Below are positions 20,519-29,946 of a stretch of DNA of 64,000 nucleotides, in pieces. Position 1 is the first letter of the stretch. Every line of letters begins with the position of its first letter. Source of the stretch: Cyanobium sp. NIES-981 (GTDB taxonomy: Bacteria; Cyanobacteriota; Cyanobacteriia; PCC-6307; Cyanobiaceae). The notes beneath the pieces were generated by a model, which made no database searches, had not been told where the DNA came from, and saw only the letters and a program-made list of their open reading frames with translations. The stretch lies in assembly GCA_945896675.1 (NCBI GenBank), contig CAMDEM010000008.1:1-64000 (forward strand), written 5' to 3'. The translations under genes and the position numbers were made by a program.

Positions 20519-20592
20519 CGCCCCCTGTTGGATTCGAACCAACGACCGGCTGCTTAGAAGGCAGCTGCTCTATCCGGCTGAGCTAAGGGAGC
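20519..20592 (-). tRNA. tRNA-Arg (anticodon UCU)
   Basis: A 74-nt cloverleaf on the minus strand: acceptor GCTCCCT pairs with AGGGGGC (one G-T), D arm AGCTCAGCCGGATAGAGC, anticodon loop CTTCTAA (TCT), T arm TTGG-TTCGAAT-CCAA, discriminator G. CCA is not encoded. Confidence 0.96.
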
Positions 20593-20680
20593 AATGTGGC
20601 GCCGATGCCAGCGCTTTGGGCATTGTGCCAGTGATGCCATAGGTGGCCCCTAGAGTGGTGGGCTGCTCAGCTTGTGCTCC

Positions 20681-21517
20681 ATGGCGGCCACCCGGCTCAC
20701 TGATAGCCAGAAAAGCGAGCTGGTGGCTCGTTATCGCGATGGGGCGGCCAGCCAGGAGCTGGCCGAGGCCTACGGCTGCAGCATCAACACGGTGACCCGC
20801 GTGGTGAAAGCCACCTTGACGCCTTCTGACTACGAGCAGCTCAAGCAGCAACGGGCGAAGGGCGGTAGCAAGCTCCCCCAAGCCAAAGAGGCCGCCCCCA
20901 AGGCATCGGTGCCAGAGGAGCCTGAATCGCAACCTGAGTTGCAGTCAGAGCCCCAGCCTGAGTTGCAACCTGTGGTGGTCGAGGCTGAAATCCAACGCGA
21001 ACTTGTAGCCGAGCCCGACCTCGCCCTTGAGGCCCCGGTGGTCTTGGCCATTGCCGATGCCGACGACTTCGCTGACGATAGCGATGGCGACGACTGTGAT
21101 GGCGTTGATGCAGAAGGCGACGACGCTGATGGCGACAGCGATGACTTCGTTGAACAATTTGTAGCCGTGCCCATCGCCCTGGTGGGGCACAGCTTCCAGC
21201 CGGTCCCGTGCCAACCCCTGGGTGATGCGGCTTTGCCAGCTAGCGTTTACATGCTGGTGGATAAGACCGTTGAGCTCCAGGCCAAGCCCCTGACCGACTT
21301 CCCCGAGCTCGGCCAGCTCCCCGCCGAGGAAGAAGGGCGCCAGGCCCTAATGGTGTTCGCCAACCCCCGCCAGGCCAAGCGCCATTGCGGTCGTACCCAG
21401 CGGGTCATCAAGGTGCCCGACACCCGGATCCTGGAGCGCACGGCCCCCTATTTGGTGGCCCAGGGCATCACCCGGGTGGTGATGGAAGGCAGCCTCTATT
21501 CCCTGCCCGGCAGCTGA
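20681..21517 (+). CDS. HTH-domain protein with acidic linker, picocyanobacterial
   Basis: A 278-aa protein. Residues 5-45 form a transposase/resolvase-like helix-turn-helix (DSQKSELVARYRDGAASQEL, AEAYGCSINTVTRVVK). Residues about 60-165 are a low-complexity Glu/Pro then Asp-rich linker (DDSDGDDCDG repeated), and residues 180-278 are a conserved domain (LQAKPLTDFPELGQLP, ERTAPYLVAQGITRVVMEGS). The layout suggests a DNA-binding regulator or nucleoid factor; no target can be read. ATG at 20681 chosen over TTG at 20672. Its end overlaps the convergent small membrane-protein gene by 22 nt. Confidence 0.75.
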   Translation: MAATRLTDSQKSELVARYRDGAASQELAEAYGCSINTVTRVVKATLTPSDYEQLKQQRAKGGSKLPQAKEAAPKASVPEEPESQPELQSEPQPELQPVVVEAEIQRELVAEPDLALEAPVVLAIADADDFADDSDGDDCDGVDAEGDDADGDSDDFVEQFVAVPIALVGHSFQPVPCQPLGDAALPASVYMLVDKTVELQAKPLTDFPELGQLPAEEEGRQALMVFANPRQAKRHCGRTQRVIKVPDTRILERTAPYLVAQGITRVVMEGSLYSLPGS

Positions 21518-21756
21518 TCGCCCTGGGGTATCAGCAGGGCGGCCGTGCATCCGCCGCTGATCACGCCCACCACCAGCGCTAGCCCCACCAGGAATCCCGT
21601 CGGTAGGGGTGTGGTGCGGCTCGCAGCCAGGTTCAAGCTGGTGCGCTGGTCCAGGTTTTGGGCTCCCAGGCACAGGATCAGCAGCAGCATCCCCCCGCCC
21701 ACCAGGCTGGAGAGCAGCAATCGCAGGCGCACAACCACAACCATCGGGGCCATCAA
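21496..21756 (-). CDS. LapA/DUF1049-like small membrane protein
   Basis: An 86-aa protein with two membrane helices (about residues 8-30 and 52-74) separated by a short loop with AQNLDQRTSLNLA, a pattern like the LapA domain (lipopolysaccharide assembly protein A, DUF1049). Lies 30 nt downstream of rsmI on the same strand, so probably co-transcribed, and overlaps the convergent HTH gene by 22 nt. Family assignment is tentative. Confidence 0.55.
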   Translation of the reverse strand: MMAPMVVVVRLRLLLSSLVGGGMLLLILCLGAQNLDQRTSLNLAASRTTPLPTGFLVGLALVVGVISGGCTAALLIPQGDQLPGRE

Positions 21757-21786
21757 CGAGCCAGCTAGCCCTGAGAGTTTGCCTGG

Positions 21787-22665
21787 TTAGGTCGCCTCCG
21801 TCTCTCTGGCGTGGAGCAGGGCGTAAAGCTCCCGCTTGTTGTGGCCGCTGCGCTCAGCCAAAGCCTTGGCTGCCTCCTTGCTGCCCATGCCCCCTTCCAC
21901 CAGCGCCTGGAGCTCCAGGCGTAGGGCCTCGGGATTCCAGATGGGCTTTGCTTTTGGGGGCGCGCCCCCGAGCACCAGGGTGCATTCCCCTAGTGGGGGG
22001 GTCTGGCGGAAGTGCGCCAAGGCGATCGCCACCGTGGGCCCCACCTGCTCCTCGTGTTTTTTGGTGAGCTCCCGGGCAACCCGCAGGGGCCGATCGCCCA
22101 GCACCGCCAAAACGTCTTCCAGCAGATCAACAAGCCTGTGGGGCGCTTCAAACAGCACCACGGTGCGCTCCTCATCCGCCAACTCTTCGAGCTGTTTGCG
22201 CCGATGACTGGCCTTGGCTGGCAGGAACCCCTCAAAGCAAAAGCGGCCGCAGGGCAAGCCGCTGCTCACCAAGGCGGTGGTTACGGCACTAGGGCCAGGA
22301 ATGCAAATCACCGTGCGGCCCTGGTTTCGGGCTTCGGCCACCAGGACTTCGCCTGGATCGGAGATGCCGGGCAGGCCGGCATCACTCACCACCGCAATCG
22401 CTTCGCCGGCCTCCAAGGCCGCCAGTAATTCGGGGATGCGGGCCGTTTGGTTGTGGGCATGGAAGCTCACCAGCCGGTTTTTGATCCCCAGGCTGTGCAG
22501 CAGCAGCCCGCTGCGGCGGGTGTCTTCACAGGCGATGCGCTGCACGCCGCTGAGCACCTGGCGGGCCCTGGGGGAGAGGTCGGCCAGATTGCCAATCGGT
22601 GTTCCCACCAGATAAAGCACGCCGGCGGCGGGTTCGGTGGCTTGCACGGCACGCGGCTCCTGCAC
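21787..22665 (-). CDS. rsmI: 16S rRNA 2'-O-ribose C1402 methyltransferase RsmI
   Basis: A 292-aa SAM-dependent tetrapyrrole-methylase-fold enzyme that methylates the ribose of C1402 in the 16S decoding centre. Seen: YLVGTPIGNLADLSPRA at the start, EDTRRSGLLL, SDAGLPGISDPG, IPGPSAVTTALVSSGLP and FEAPHRL, all standard. A C-terminal helical region (MGSKEAAKALAERSGHNKRELY) is the usual HTH-like tail. Start is GTG. It is divergent from the cysQ-like gene, with 21 nt between them. Confidence 0.95.
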   Translation of the reverse strand: MQEPRAVQATEPAAGVLYLVGTPIGNLADLSPRARQVLSGVQRIACEDTRRSGLLLHSLGIKNRLVSFHAHNQTARIPELLAALEAGEAIAVVSDAGLPGISDPGEVLVAEARNQGRTVICIPGPSAVTTALVSSGLPCGRFCFEGFLPAKASHRRKQLEELADEERTVVLFEAPHRLVDLLEDVLAVLGDRPLRVARELTKKHEEQVGPTVAIALAHFRQTPPLGECTLVLGGAPPKAKPIWNPEALRLELQALVEGGMGSKEAAKALAERSGHNKRELYALLHARETEAT

Positions 22666-22686
22666 AATGCTGCTTCCAGCCCCCCC

Positions 22687-23631
22687 ATGATGCCGGCTCC
22701 CCTTGCTCTGCCCTCGGGCATCGGCCGTGATGCCCTCCTGGCGGAGCTAAGGCGCTTGAGTTGGGGCGCTGCCGACATCCTCCTGGCCTATGGCCGGGGT
22801 GAGCAGCCCCCCTACGGCTTTGCCAAGGCACTCAGCGTCGATGATGGCGGCGAGGGCCCTGTCTCAGCGGCCGATCTGGCGGTGAACCAATGGCTGCTCG
22901 ACGGCTTGGGCGCCGCCTTCCCTGGGGCCGATTGGACCCTGCTCAGCGAAGAAACGGCCAAGGAGCAGCTCGCTGACTTGCCAGCCGGCCAAGGCCTTCC
23001 TGCCGAATGGTTGTGGATTCTTGATCCGCTGGATGGCACCAAGGATTTTCTTCAGGGCACCGGCGAATACGCGGTGCACCTGGCCCTGGTGCACCGCCAG
23101 CAGGCGGTGCTGGGGGTGGTGTTGCTACCCGAGCTGGGGGAGTTGTGGTTTGGGGTGCTCCCGGCGCTGACGGGATCCGCCGGGGACGCCTGGCGGGAAA
23201 ACCGGGCGGGTGAGCACTTCCCGGTGAGCTTCAGCAACCGCCAGGAGCTCTCTGAGTTGGTGCTGGTGGCAAGCCGCAACCACCGCGACCAGCGGCTGGA
23301 GCAGTTGCTCTCAGCCCTGGCCCTGGGCGACACCAAGGCGATTGGCAGCGTGGGCGGCAAGGTGGCCACGATCCTGCGCGGTGAGACCGATCTCTATATC
23401 TCCCTTTCCGGTCAGAGTGCACCGAAGGATTGGGATATGGCCGCCCCCGAGGCGGTGCTGCGGGCGGCGGGCGGTGCCTTTAGCCACGCCGATGGCAGAG
23501 CCCTCAGCTACAACAACGGCGATGTGCGCCAGGCGGGCTGCCTGATCGCCAGCCATGGCCCCAGCCACCAGGCCCTTTGCGCGAAAGCGGCAGCGGCGCT
23601 GGCGGTGATTGATCCAGGTTTTGCGCCCTAG
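22687..23631 (+). CDS. cysQ: 3'(2'),5'-bisphosphate nucleotidase CysQ / inositol-phosphatase family
   Basis: A 314-aa Mg-dependent, Li-sensitive type phosphatase. Motifs: LLSEET (metal-binding Glu), DPLDGTKDF (motif A) and WDMAAPEAVLRAAGG (motif B). The DGTKDF form, with Lys rather than the common Thr-Asn-Phe, fits CysQ-like enzymes that remove 3'-phosphate from PAP formed in sulfate assimilation; inositol monophosphatase activity is an alternative. Start at the first of two ATGs, 22687. Confidence 0.88.
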   Translation: MMPAPLALPSGIGRDALLAELRRLSWGAADILLAYGRGEQPPYGFAKALSVDDGGEGPVSAADLAVNQWLLDGLGAAFPGADWTLLSEETAKEQLADLPAGQGLPAEWLWILDPLDGTKDFLQGTGEYAVHLALVHRQQAVLGVVLLPELGELWFGVLPALTGSAGDAWRENRAGEHFPVSFSNRQELSELVLVASRNHRDQRLEQLLSALALGDTKAIGSVGGKVATILRGETDLYISLSGQSAPKDWDMAAPEAVLRAAGGAFSHADGRALSYNNGDVRQAGCLIASHGPSHQALCAKAAAALAVIDPGFAP

Positions 23632-23647
23632 GTTTTGCGCTCTCAAC

Positions 23648-23674
23648 AAAAAAGCCGGCCCCTTGGGGCCGGCT
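23648..23674 (-). terminator. Rho-independent terminator of pnp
   Basis: Perfect 10-bp hairpin AGCCGGCCCC/GGGGCCGGCT (23653-23662 and 23665-23674). Read on the minus strand it is followed by six T (A run at 23648-23653 on plus). It lies 37 nt downstream of the pnp stop and may also stop plus-strand transcription from the cysQ side. Confidence 0.9.
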
Positions 23675-23710
23675 AAGGGAAGTGCAACCGCTGGCCTGAT
23701 CAGGGGTTGG

Positions 23711-25843
23711 TCAGACTGGGGCGGGAGCATCGGCCTGGGGCACACCGCGCAGGATGAGGTTGATGCGGCCACGGTTGTCGATTTCGCGCACCCGCACGGT
23801 CACCTGGTCACCCACGTTGACCACGTCTTCCACCTTCTCCACCCGGGCTTCTGACAGCTGGGAGATGTGGATCATGCCTTCCTTCCCGGGAAGGATTTCC
23901 ACAAAGGCACCAATCGGGATCACCCGGGTGATGGAACCTTGGAACACTTCACCCTCGCTGACGCGACGGGTGAGTCCTTCGATGATGCGTTGGGCTTCTT
24001 CTGCAGCAGCACCGTCGTGGCTGGCAATCGTGACGATGCCGCCGTCCTCGATGTCGATCTTGGTGTTGGTGCGCTCGGTGATGCCCTTGATGGTGCGGCC
24101 ACCGGGACCAATCACGGTACCGATCAGTTCCGGATCGATGCGGAAGCTGAGCAGGCGTGGGGCGTGGGGCGACATGGTGTCGCGGGGCTTGTCGATCGCC
24201 TCGAGCATCTTCTCGAGGATGTGCAGACGGGCGGGGCGGGCCTGGTTGATGGCCTCAGCGATCGTGGCCATCTCAAGGCCCGTGATCTTCATGTCCATCT
24301 GCAGGGCGGTGATGCCCTTTTCGGTGCCAGCCACCTTGAAGTCCATGTCGCCGAGGAAATCCTCGATGCCCTGGATATCGGTGAGGATCCGCACTTCACT
24401 GCCTTCCTTGATCAGGCCCATGGCGGCGCCGCTCACGGGGGCCTTCAGGGGCACGCCCGCATCCATCAAGGCCAGGGTGCTGCCGCAAACCGAACCCATG
24501 GAGGTGGAGCCGTTGGAGCTCAGGCATTCCGACACAACGCGCAGTACGTAGGGGAAGGATTCCTTGCTGGGCAGCACCGGTACCAGGGCCCGCTCAGCCA
24601 GGGCGCCGTGGCCAATTTCCCGGCGGCCTGGGGAGCGCATCGGCTTGGTTTCGCCGGTGGAGTAGGGGGGGAAGTTGTAGTGGTGGAGGTAGGTCTTCTC
24701 GGTGGTCGGGTTGAGATCGTCCATCTCCTGGGCATCGCTGGGGGTGCCGAGGGTGGCGCAGGAGAGCACCTGGGTAAGGCCGCGCTGGAACAGGGCCGAA
24801 CCGTGAACACGCTTGGGCAGCACGCTGGCGGCGGCGCTGATCGGACGCACCTCGTCGAGGTTGCGGCCATCGACCCGCTTGCCGTCTTTGATGATCTGCT
24901 CGCGCATGAGCTTCTTGGTGAGGCTCTTGTAGCTGTTGCCGAGCACCTTGCTGTTGCTGCTTACGGCCACCTTGATGGCGTCGCCATCTTTGAGGGCAGC
25001 GATCTTTTCGCCCACCTGGGCCTTAATGGCATCGAGCTTTTCATCGCGCTCGATTTTGGTTTGGCTGAATTGCTTCAGCACCTCGCCAATGCCCTTGCCG
25101 CATTCCTTCTCGAGGAATTTGGGCAGGGTGGAATCCTCTTGCTTGGCCTCAGGGAACACCTGCTCGATGCCGAGTTCCTTGAGCAGGTTTTGTTGGGCTT
25201 TGATCAGCTCGCCCACGGCCTCGTAGCCGAAGTCGATGGCTTCGATCACGTCGTGTTCGGGCAGCTGGTTGGCGCCCGCTTCCACCATGATCACGCCGGA
25301 AGGGGTGCCGGCAACGACGAGGTCCAGCTCACTGCGCTCGATTTCGCGGAAGCTGGGGTTGAGCACAAAGTCGTCGCCCAGCAGGCCCACCCGCACGGCG
25401 GCCATCGGCCCGTAGAAGGGGATCTTGGCCAGCAGGGTGGCCATCGAGGCGCCGGTCACGGCGAGCACATCGGGTGGAACCCGCTCATCGAGCGACAGGC
25501 AGGTGGCCACGATTTGGATGTCGTCGCGCATCCAGCTGGGGAAGAGCGGCCGCATGGGGCGGTCGATCAGCCGGCAGGTGAGGATCGCCCGCTCGGGGGG
25601 ACGGGCTTCCCGCCGGAAAAAGCTGCCAGGGATGCGACCGGCGGCATACAGCCGCTCTTCGTAGTCGCAGATGAGGGGAAGGAAGTCGATGCCTTCACGA
25701 CCTCCGGAGCGGGTTGCGGTGACCAGAACAGCGGTGTCTCCGCACTCAACCATCACCGAACCCCCCGCTTGGGGAGCGAACCGACCGGTGGTCAGTCGGA
25801 TCTCCCGACCATCGAAGGAGATCGACTGAGTTTGTCCTTGCAC
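23711..25843 (-). CDS. pnp: Polynucleotide phosphorylase
   Basis: A 710-aa exoribonuclease that degrades RNA 3'-to-5' with phosphate and can add tails. Domains in order: RNase PH domain 1 (residues 1-140), all-alpha domain, RNase PH domain 2 with the catalytic region ([31 protein letters not shown]), KH domain ([20 protein letters not shown]) and S1 domain ([20 protein letters not shown]). Length is standard. The start is GTG and the family N-terminus [20 protein letters not shown] supports it. Confidence 0.98.
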   Translation of the reverse strand: MQGQTQSISFDGREIRLTTGRFAPQAGGSVMVECGDTAVLVTATRSGGREGIDFLPLICDYEERLYAAGRIPGSFFRREARPPERAILTCRLIDRPMRPLFPSWMRDDIQIVATCLSLDERVPPDVLAVTGASMATLLAKIPFYGPMAAVRVGLLGDDFVLNPSFREIERSELDLVVAGTPSGVIMVEAGANQLPEHDVIEAIDFGYEAVGELIKAQQNLLKELGIEQVFPEAKQEDSTLPKFLEKECGKGIGEVLKQFSQTKIERDEKLDAIKAQVGEKIAALKDGDAIKVAVSSNSKVLGNSYKSLTKKLMREQIIKDGKRVDGRNLDEVRPISAAASVLPKRVHGSALFQRGLTQVLSCATLGTPSDAQEMDDLNPTTEKTYLHHYNFPPYSTGETKPMRSPGRREIGHGALAERALVPVLPSKESFPYVLRVVSECLSSNGSTSMGSVCGSTLALMDAGVPLKAPVSGAAMGLIKEGSEVRILTDIQGIEDFLGDMDFKVAGTEKGITALQMDMKITGLEMATIAEAINQARPARLHILEKMLEAIDKPRDTMSPHAPRLLSFRIDPELIGTVIGPGGRTIKGITERTNTKIDIEDGGIVTIASHDGAAAEEAQRIIEGLTRRVSEGEVFQGSITRVIPIGAFVEILPGKEGMIHISQLSEARVEKVEDVVNVGDQVTVRVREIDNRGRINLILRGVPQADAPAPV

Positions 25844-25948
25844 TTGCGCTTATGTCCTTTTGTTTTCATTTCCCATTCTCGCATCCGGCCTTGACGTCCC
25901 TGGGAAGTTCCGGTTTTGGTGTGGGGTCTGGCTTCTGTCTTTGCCATG

Positions 25949-25971
25949 AAAAAGGCGCCCTATGGCGCCTT
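25949..25971 (-). terminator. Rho-independent terminator of rpsN
   Basis: 8-bp hairpin AAGGCGCC/GGCGCCTT (25952-25959 and 25964-25971) with CTAT loop. On the minus strand it runs into a T tract (plus-strand A run 25949-25953). It lies about 90 nt after rpsN and before pnp. Confidence 0.82.
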
Positions 25972-26060
25972 GGGGCTCCCGGTGGGGGAGAGATGGAGGT
26001 GGAGATGGGGGCGATCGGAAGGATCAGATGGATCTGATGGATCCAATCCATCGCAGCTGA

Positions 26061-26363
26061 CTACCAGCTGGACTTGACAACGCCAGGCAGTTCACCTTTG
26101 TGGGCCCGCTCGCGCAGTTGGTTGCGGCAGAGGCCGAAGTCCCGGTAGTAGCCGCGGGGCTTGCCGGTGGCCCAGCAACGGTTGCGCACCCGGTTCGGGG
26201 CGCTGTTCCGGGGCAGGCCCTGGATTTTGCGGTGAATTTCCAGCCGCTCCATGGGATCGGAGGCCGCATCAAAAGCAGCCTTCAGGGCGGCGCGCTTGCC
26301 GGCGAAGCGAGTCACCATTTTTTTGCGCTTGACATCGCGCGCGATCATCGACTTCTTCGCCAT
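26061..26363 (-). CDS. rpsN: 30S ribosomal protein S14
   Basis: A 100-aa small-subunit protein of the long, zinc-free S14 type (no CxxC...CxxC). The C-terminal signature [20 protein letters not shown] and end [11 protein letters not shown] are typical. It is a single-gene unit with its own terminator, separate from the main ribosomal operon as in many cyanobacteria. Confidence 0.98.
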   Translation of the reverse strand: MAKKSMIARDVKRKKMVTRFAGKRAALKAAFDAASDPMERLEIHRKIQGLPRNSAPNRVRNRCWATGKPRGYYRDFGLCRNQLRERAHKGELPGVVKSSW

Positions 26364-26400
26364 GCGGGCTGCGGAACTATCGGACTAATAATCCGTCATC

Positions 26401-27045
26401 TTAGCTTGCGACCTGACCACCCATCGGGCAGAGATCGCCAATGGGGCAGGTGCCGCATTGGGGCTTACGGGCATTGCAGACCGCCCGGCCGTGGAAGATC
26501 AGTCGGATCGAGAGGTTTTGCCATTCGCTCCGGGGCACCAGCTTCATCAGGTCGGGTTCGATCTGGGCGGGGGTGCGTTTCTTGCTGAGCCTCAGCCGTT
26601 GGCTGAGGCGGCTCACGTGGGTGTCCACGGTGACGCCGGCGTTGATGCCAAAACACCAGGCGAGCACCACCGAAGCGGTTTTACGGGCAACCCCAGGGAG
26701 CACCAGCAGCTCCTCCATGGTTTGGGGCACCTCACCGCCGTGGTGCTCCATGAGCAGGCGGGAGCTGCCCACGATCGCCTTGGACTTGTTGCGAAAAAAG
26801 CCCGTGGATTGCACGTAGGGCTCCACGTCGCCCGGCTCCACCGCGGCGGCGGCGGCGGCATCGGGGAAGCGGGCAAACAGGGCCGGGGTCACCTTGTTGA
26901 CCCGCTCATCGGTGCATTGGGCCGACAGCATGGTGGCCACCAGCAATTCATAGGGCGTGCGCCAATCCAGGGAACAGGTGGCCTCGGGATAGAGCTCGCC
27001 TAGCCGCTCAAGGATGAGCGGTGCCCGCACCTTGGCGCCCTTCAA
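26401..27045 (-). CDS. nth: Endonuclease III
   Basis: A 214-aa bifunctional DNA glycosylase/AP lyase for oxidised pyrimidines. Seen: helix-hairpin-helix with catalytic K122 (LPGVARKTASVV), catalytic D141 (VTVDTHVSRL) and the [4Fe-4S] ligands C190-x6-C197-x2-C200-x5-C206. Starts at TTG 27045, whose bases overlap the TGA of the upstream protease gene (TTGA), implying translational coupling. Confidence 0.96.
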   Translation of the reverse strand: MKGAKVRAPLILERLGELYPEATCSLDWRTPYELLVATMLSAQCTDERVNKVTPALFARFPDAAAAAAVEPGDVEPYVQSTGFFRNKSKAIVGSSRLLMEHHGGEVPQTMEELLVLPGVARKTASVVLAWCFGINAGVTVDTHVSRLSQRLRLSKKRTPAQIEPDLMKLVPRSEWQNLSIRLIFHGRAVCNARKPQCGTCPIGDLCPMGGQVAS

Positions 27046-28130
27046 CGGTTGAACAGCTGCTGGACAGCGGGTAGCTGGGAGGTGTCTTTGACGATCAGCA
27101 CCGCGCTCAAACCCACCAAAAACACAAAGCCCGACTGCATAAAGGCCATCTGGAAGCGCTCCGGCAGGGGTTTGCCGCGTACCCCCTCGAGCAGCAGCAG
27201 CACGAATTGACCGCCATCGAGCAGGGGGAGGGGCAGGGCATTGAGCACCGCCAGGTTGATCGAGATCAGGGCGGTGAACACAAACAGGCTGCCGCCGCCC
27301 TGCTTGGCCAGGGACGCGCCCATCTCCACGATTTTCACTGGCCCCGATACCTGGCCGGCGGTTTCGCCGAAATGGGTGGCCAGGGTGACAAAGCCATCGG
27401 CGGTGCGGCGGGTGAGCAGGGCCAGGTCGTGGCTGGCTTGCCGCACGGGCTCAAGCGGGCCCTTGGCCGGCCGGAAGGCTTCACTGCCATTGGGTTGGAG
27501 CTGGGCGCCGATGCGACCCACCCCCCCCAGGTCGGAGGGGGTGAGTTTGAGCTTGAGCTTCTGGCCATCCCGCTCAGCCAGCAGCGTCAGGGTGCGCTCG
27601 GGGGAGCCTTTGATGGTGGTCACCAGATCGGCGACGGCGTCCTGGCCGCCGGCGAGTTGCTGGCCGGCCAGGGCCAGGATCCGATCGCCCGGCTTGAGGC
27701 CAGCGGCCGCTGCGGCCTGGTTGGGCTGCACGGCCGAGACCAACACCCCAGGGGTGGTGCTGAATCCGGAGGGGATGCCCACCAAGTAGCCCTGGGCGAT
27801 CAACACGGTCCAGGCGAGCAGCAGGTTGGCGAGTACGCCGGCGGCAATCACGAGGGCCCGCTGGGGTAGGGGGCGGTTGCTCAGCAGGTTGGGGTCGTCC
27901 TTGGCAATCGGGCTGTCCTCGTCGTCATCGGGGAAGGCCACAAAGCCCCCCAGGGGGATGGCCCTTAGGGCAAATTGCACGCCGCGCCGCTGGCGCTCGA
28001 ACAGCACCGGGCCGAAGCCAATCGAAAAGCTGCTCACCCGAATGCCCTGCCACGTGGCGGCAAAGAAGTGGCCGGCTTCGTGCACCACCACCAATCCCGC
28101 CAAGATCGCCAGTGCGGTCAGAACCCCCAT
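27042..28130 (-). CDS. rseP: RIP metalloprotease RseP / site-2 protease
   Basis: A 362-aa intramembrane zinc protease. HEAGH at residues 17-21 in the first membrane helix supplies the zinc ligands and Glu, and the LDGG motif near residue 303 gives the third ligand. One PDZ domain (about 125-210; VQPNQAAAAAGLKPGDRIL) lies between membrane segments. It is expected to cleave membrane-bound substrates such as anti-sigma factors; the substrate here is unknown. Co-directional with serS upstream and overlapping nth. Confidence 0.94.
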   Translation of the reverse strand: MGVLTALAILAGLVVVHEAGHFFAATWQGIRVSSFSIGFGPVLFERQRRGVQFALRAIPLGGFVAFPDDDEDSPIAKDDPNLLSNRPLPQRALVIAAGVLANLLLAWTVLIAQGYLVGIPSGFSTTPGVLVSAVQPNQAAAAAGLKPGDRILALAGQQLAGGQDAVADLVTTIKGSPERTLTLLAERDGQKLKLKLTPSDLGGVGRIGAQLQPNGSEAFRPAKGPLEPVRQASHDLALLTRRTADGFVTLATHFGETAGQVSGPVKIVEMGASLAKQGGGSLFVFTALISINLAVLNALPLPLLDGGQFVLLLLEGVRGKPLPERFQMAFMQSGFVFLVGLSAVLIVKDTSQLPAVQQLFNR

Positions 28131-28203
28131 GCAGGCAGCGCCCTTAGTCGACCCATTCTGGGGCGAAGCCCGCTTGGCTGTGCCCGATTGCTAATCCAGG
28201 TCT

Positions 28204-29490
28204 TTAGGCCAGTCCGATGGTGTCGGACCCGAAGTAAGGAACGAGGGCGGCCGGAAGTTTGATGCTGCCATCGGTCTGTTGGCCGGTTTCGAGCAGGGCC
28301 GCCATGGTGCGACCCACGGCCAGGCCACTGCCATTGAGGGTGTGCACCAGTTGGGTGCCCTTGCCCTCTTTCAGGCGAATGGCCGAGCGGCGGGCCTGGA
28401 AATCGCCGCAGGTGCTGCAACTCGAGATCTCGCGGTAGGCGCCGGCCCCGGGCAACCACACCTCCAGGTCGTAGGTGCGGGCTGCCGAGAAGCCGATATC
28501 GCCCGTGCAGAGCTCGATTTTGCGGTAGGGCAATTCCAGGGCTTCGAGCACCGCTTCCGCGTCGGCGGTGATCTGCTGGTGGGCCTCACTGGAGTGGTCG
28601 GGGTGGCAGAACCAATAGAGCTCCACCTTGTTGAACTGGTGCAGGCGGATCAGGCCGCGGGTGTCGCGGCCGTAGGACCCCGCTTCCCGGCGGAAGCAGG
28701 GGCTGTAGGCCACATAGCGGAGCGGCAGCTGATCGGCGGGGATCACCTCATCGCGATGCAAGGAGGTGACGGGAACTTCTGCGGTGGGGGTGAGCCAGAG
28801 GTCGTCGTCGGCGCAGCGGAAGCTTTCTTCGGCAAATTTGGGCAGCTGGCCCGAGCCGGTCAGGCTGGCGGTGTTCACCAGGATCGGCGGCAACACCTCC
28901 CGGTAGCCCTTGCCGGCGTGCAAATCGAGCATGAAGTTGATCAGGCTGCGCTCAAGCCGGGCCCCCTGGCCCATCAAGGTCACAAAGCGGCTCTGGGCGA
29001 TCCGCACCGACCGCTCGGTTTCAAACAGACCCAGGCGCTCGGCGATTTGCCAGTGCTCTTCAAGGGTTTCACCGCTAGCGGCGAGCCGGGGTGAGCCCCA
29101 GGTCTTGATCTCAACGTTGTCGGCTTCGCTCTTGCCATCAGGGGCATCCGGCGAGGGCAGGTTGGGTAGGGCGGCCAATTGGTCGCGCAGCTTGGCCTGG
29201 AGCTCCTTTTCCTCCTCCTCCAGTACCGACACCTGTTGCTTGATGCGATTGCCCTGGTCGCGGAGAGCCTGCACGGCGGGGCCATGGGGGGCTTCACCCC
29301 CTTGAATCAGGGCACCCACCTCCTTGCCGATCCGGTTGCCTTCGGCCTGGAGATTGCTGCGCTGTTCCTGCAGATCGCGCTCCTGGTTGGCAATCAACTG
29401 CAGCTTGGTGAGGTCAAGCGCCATGCCGCGACGCCCCAGTTGCTGGGTAATCAACTCGGGGTTGTCGCGCAGCAGACGCTGGTCGAGCAC
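28204..29490 (-). CDS. serS: Seryl-tRNA synthetase
   Basis: A 428-aa class II synthetase. N-terminal coiled-coil tRNA-binding arm (about residues 25-105), motif 2 (PCFRREAGSYGRDTRGLIRL), SCSTCGDFQARR and motif 3 (LNGSGLAVGRTMAALLE). Normal length. The start is GTG with the family beginning MLDQRLLRDNPE. Confidence 0.98.
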   Translation of the reverse strand: MLDQRLLRDNPELITQQLGRRGMALDLTKLQLIANQERDLQEQRSNLQAEGNRIGKEVGALIQGGEAPHGPAVQALRDQGNRIKQQVSVLEEEEKELQAKLRDQLAALPNLPSPDAPDGKSEADNVEIKTWGSPRLAASGETLEEHWQIAERLGLFETERSVRIAQSRFVTLMGQGARLERSLINFMLDLHAGKGYREVLPPILVNTASLTGSGQLPKFAEESFRCADDDLWLTPTAEVPVTSLHRDEVIPADQLPLRYVAYSPCFRREAGSYGRDTRGLIRLHQFNKVELYWFCHPDHSSEAHQQITADAEAVLEALELPYRKIELCTGDIGFSAARTYDLEVWLPGAGAYREISSCSTCGDFQARRSAIRLKEGKGTQLVHTLNGSGLAVGRTMAALLETGQQTDGSIKLPAALVPYFGSDTIGLA

Positions 29491-29547
29491 GGCTTTTAAT
29501 CGGATGGGCCGAAGCCTATCTGCGGGCTGTGGCCAACTGCCCTGGCC

Positions 29548-29856
29548 TCAGAGCACCTGAACCACTTCGTCCACTTCAGGGATGGCTTCCCGGAGCTTGC
29601 GCTCGATGCCCATTTTGAGGGTCATGGTGCTGCTGGGGCAGGAGCCGCAGGCCCCTTGCAGGCGCACTTTGACGATGGGACCGTCGATTTCGACCACTTC
29701 CACGTTGCCGCCATCGGCCATCAAGTAGGGACGCACCTCGTCGAGGGTGCGCTCCACGTTTTCCATGGTGAGGGCCCGGGGATCGTTGGCTACAGCAGCG
29801 GTTTCTGAAGTGACTTCAGTGGTGGGAGCTGACGAGCTGGGGCTGTCGGTACTCAT
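29548..29856 (-). CDS. NifU C-terminal domain Fe-S scaffold protein
   Basis: A 102-aa Nfu-type protein. A 30-residue Ser/Thr/Ala-rich tail is followed by the Nfu domain: [20 protein letters not shown], then CGSC (the CxxC that holds a bridging [4Fe-4S] cluster in a dimer), ending EVDEVVQVL. In cyanobacteria this protein is a main scaffold for delivering clusters, including to photosystem I. Divergent from lepA, 90 nt away. Confidence 0.95.
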   Translation of the reverse strand: MSTDSPSSSAPTTEVTSETAAVANDPRALTMENVERTLDEVRPYLMADGGNVEVVEIDGPIVKVRLQGACGSCPSSTMTLKMGIERKLREAIPEVDEVVQVL

Positions 29857-29946
29857 GGCTTGGATTCTGGCTTGGTGGGTTTCGATACCTGGAGCTTAGG
29901 AATCCGCAGCTGGAGCTGGCTGGCCTAGCTCCTTAGGATTACGGCC

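Noticed and set aside
23867..25894. 675-aa open frame on the plus strand opposite pnp
   Set aside because: It is the antisense shadow of a certain PNPase gene in GC-rich DNA; it is His/Gly/Ala-rich with no recognisable domain.
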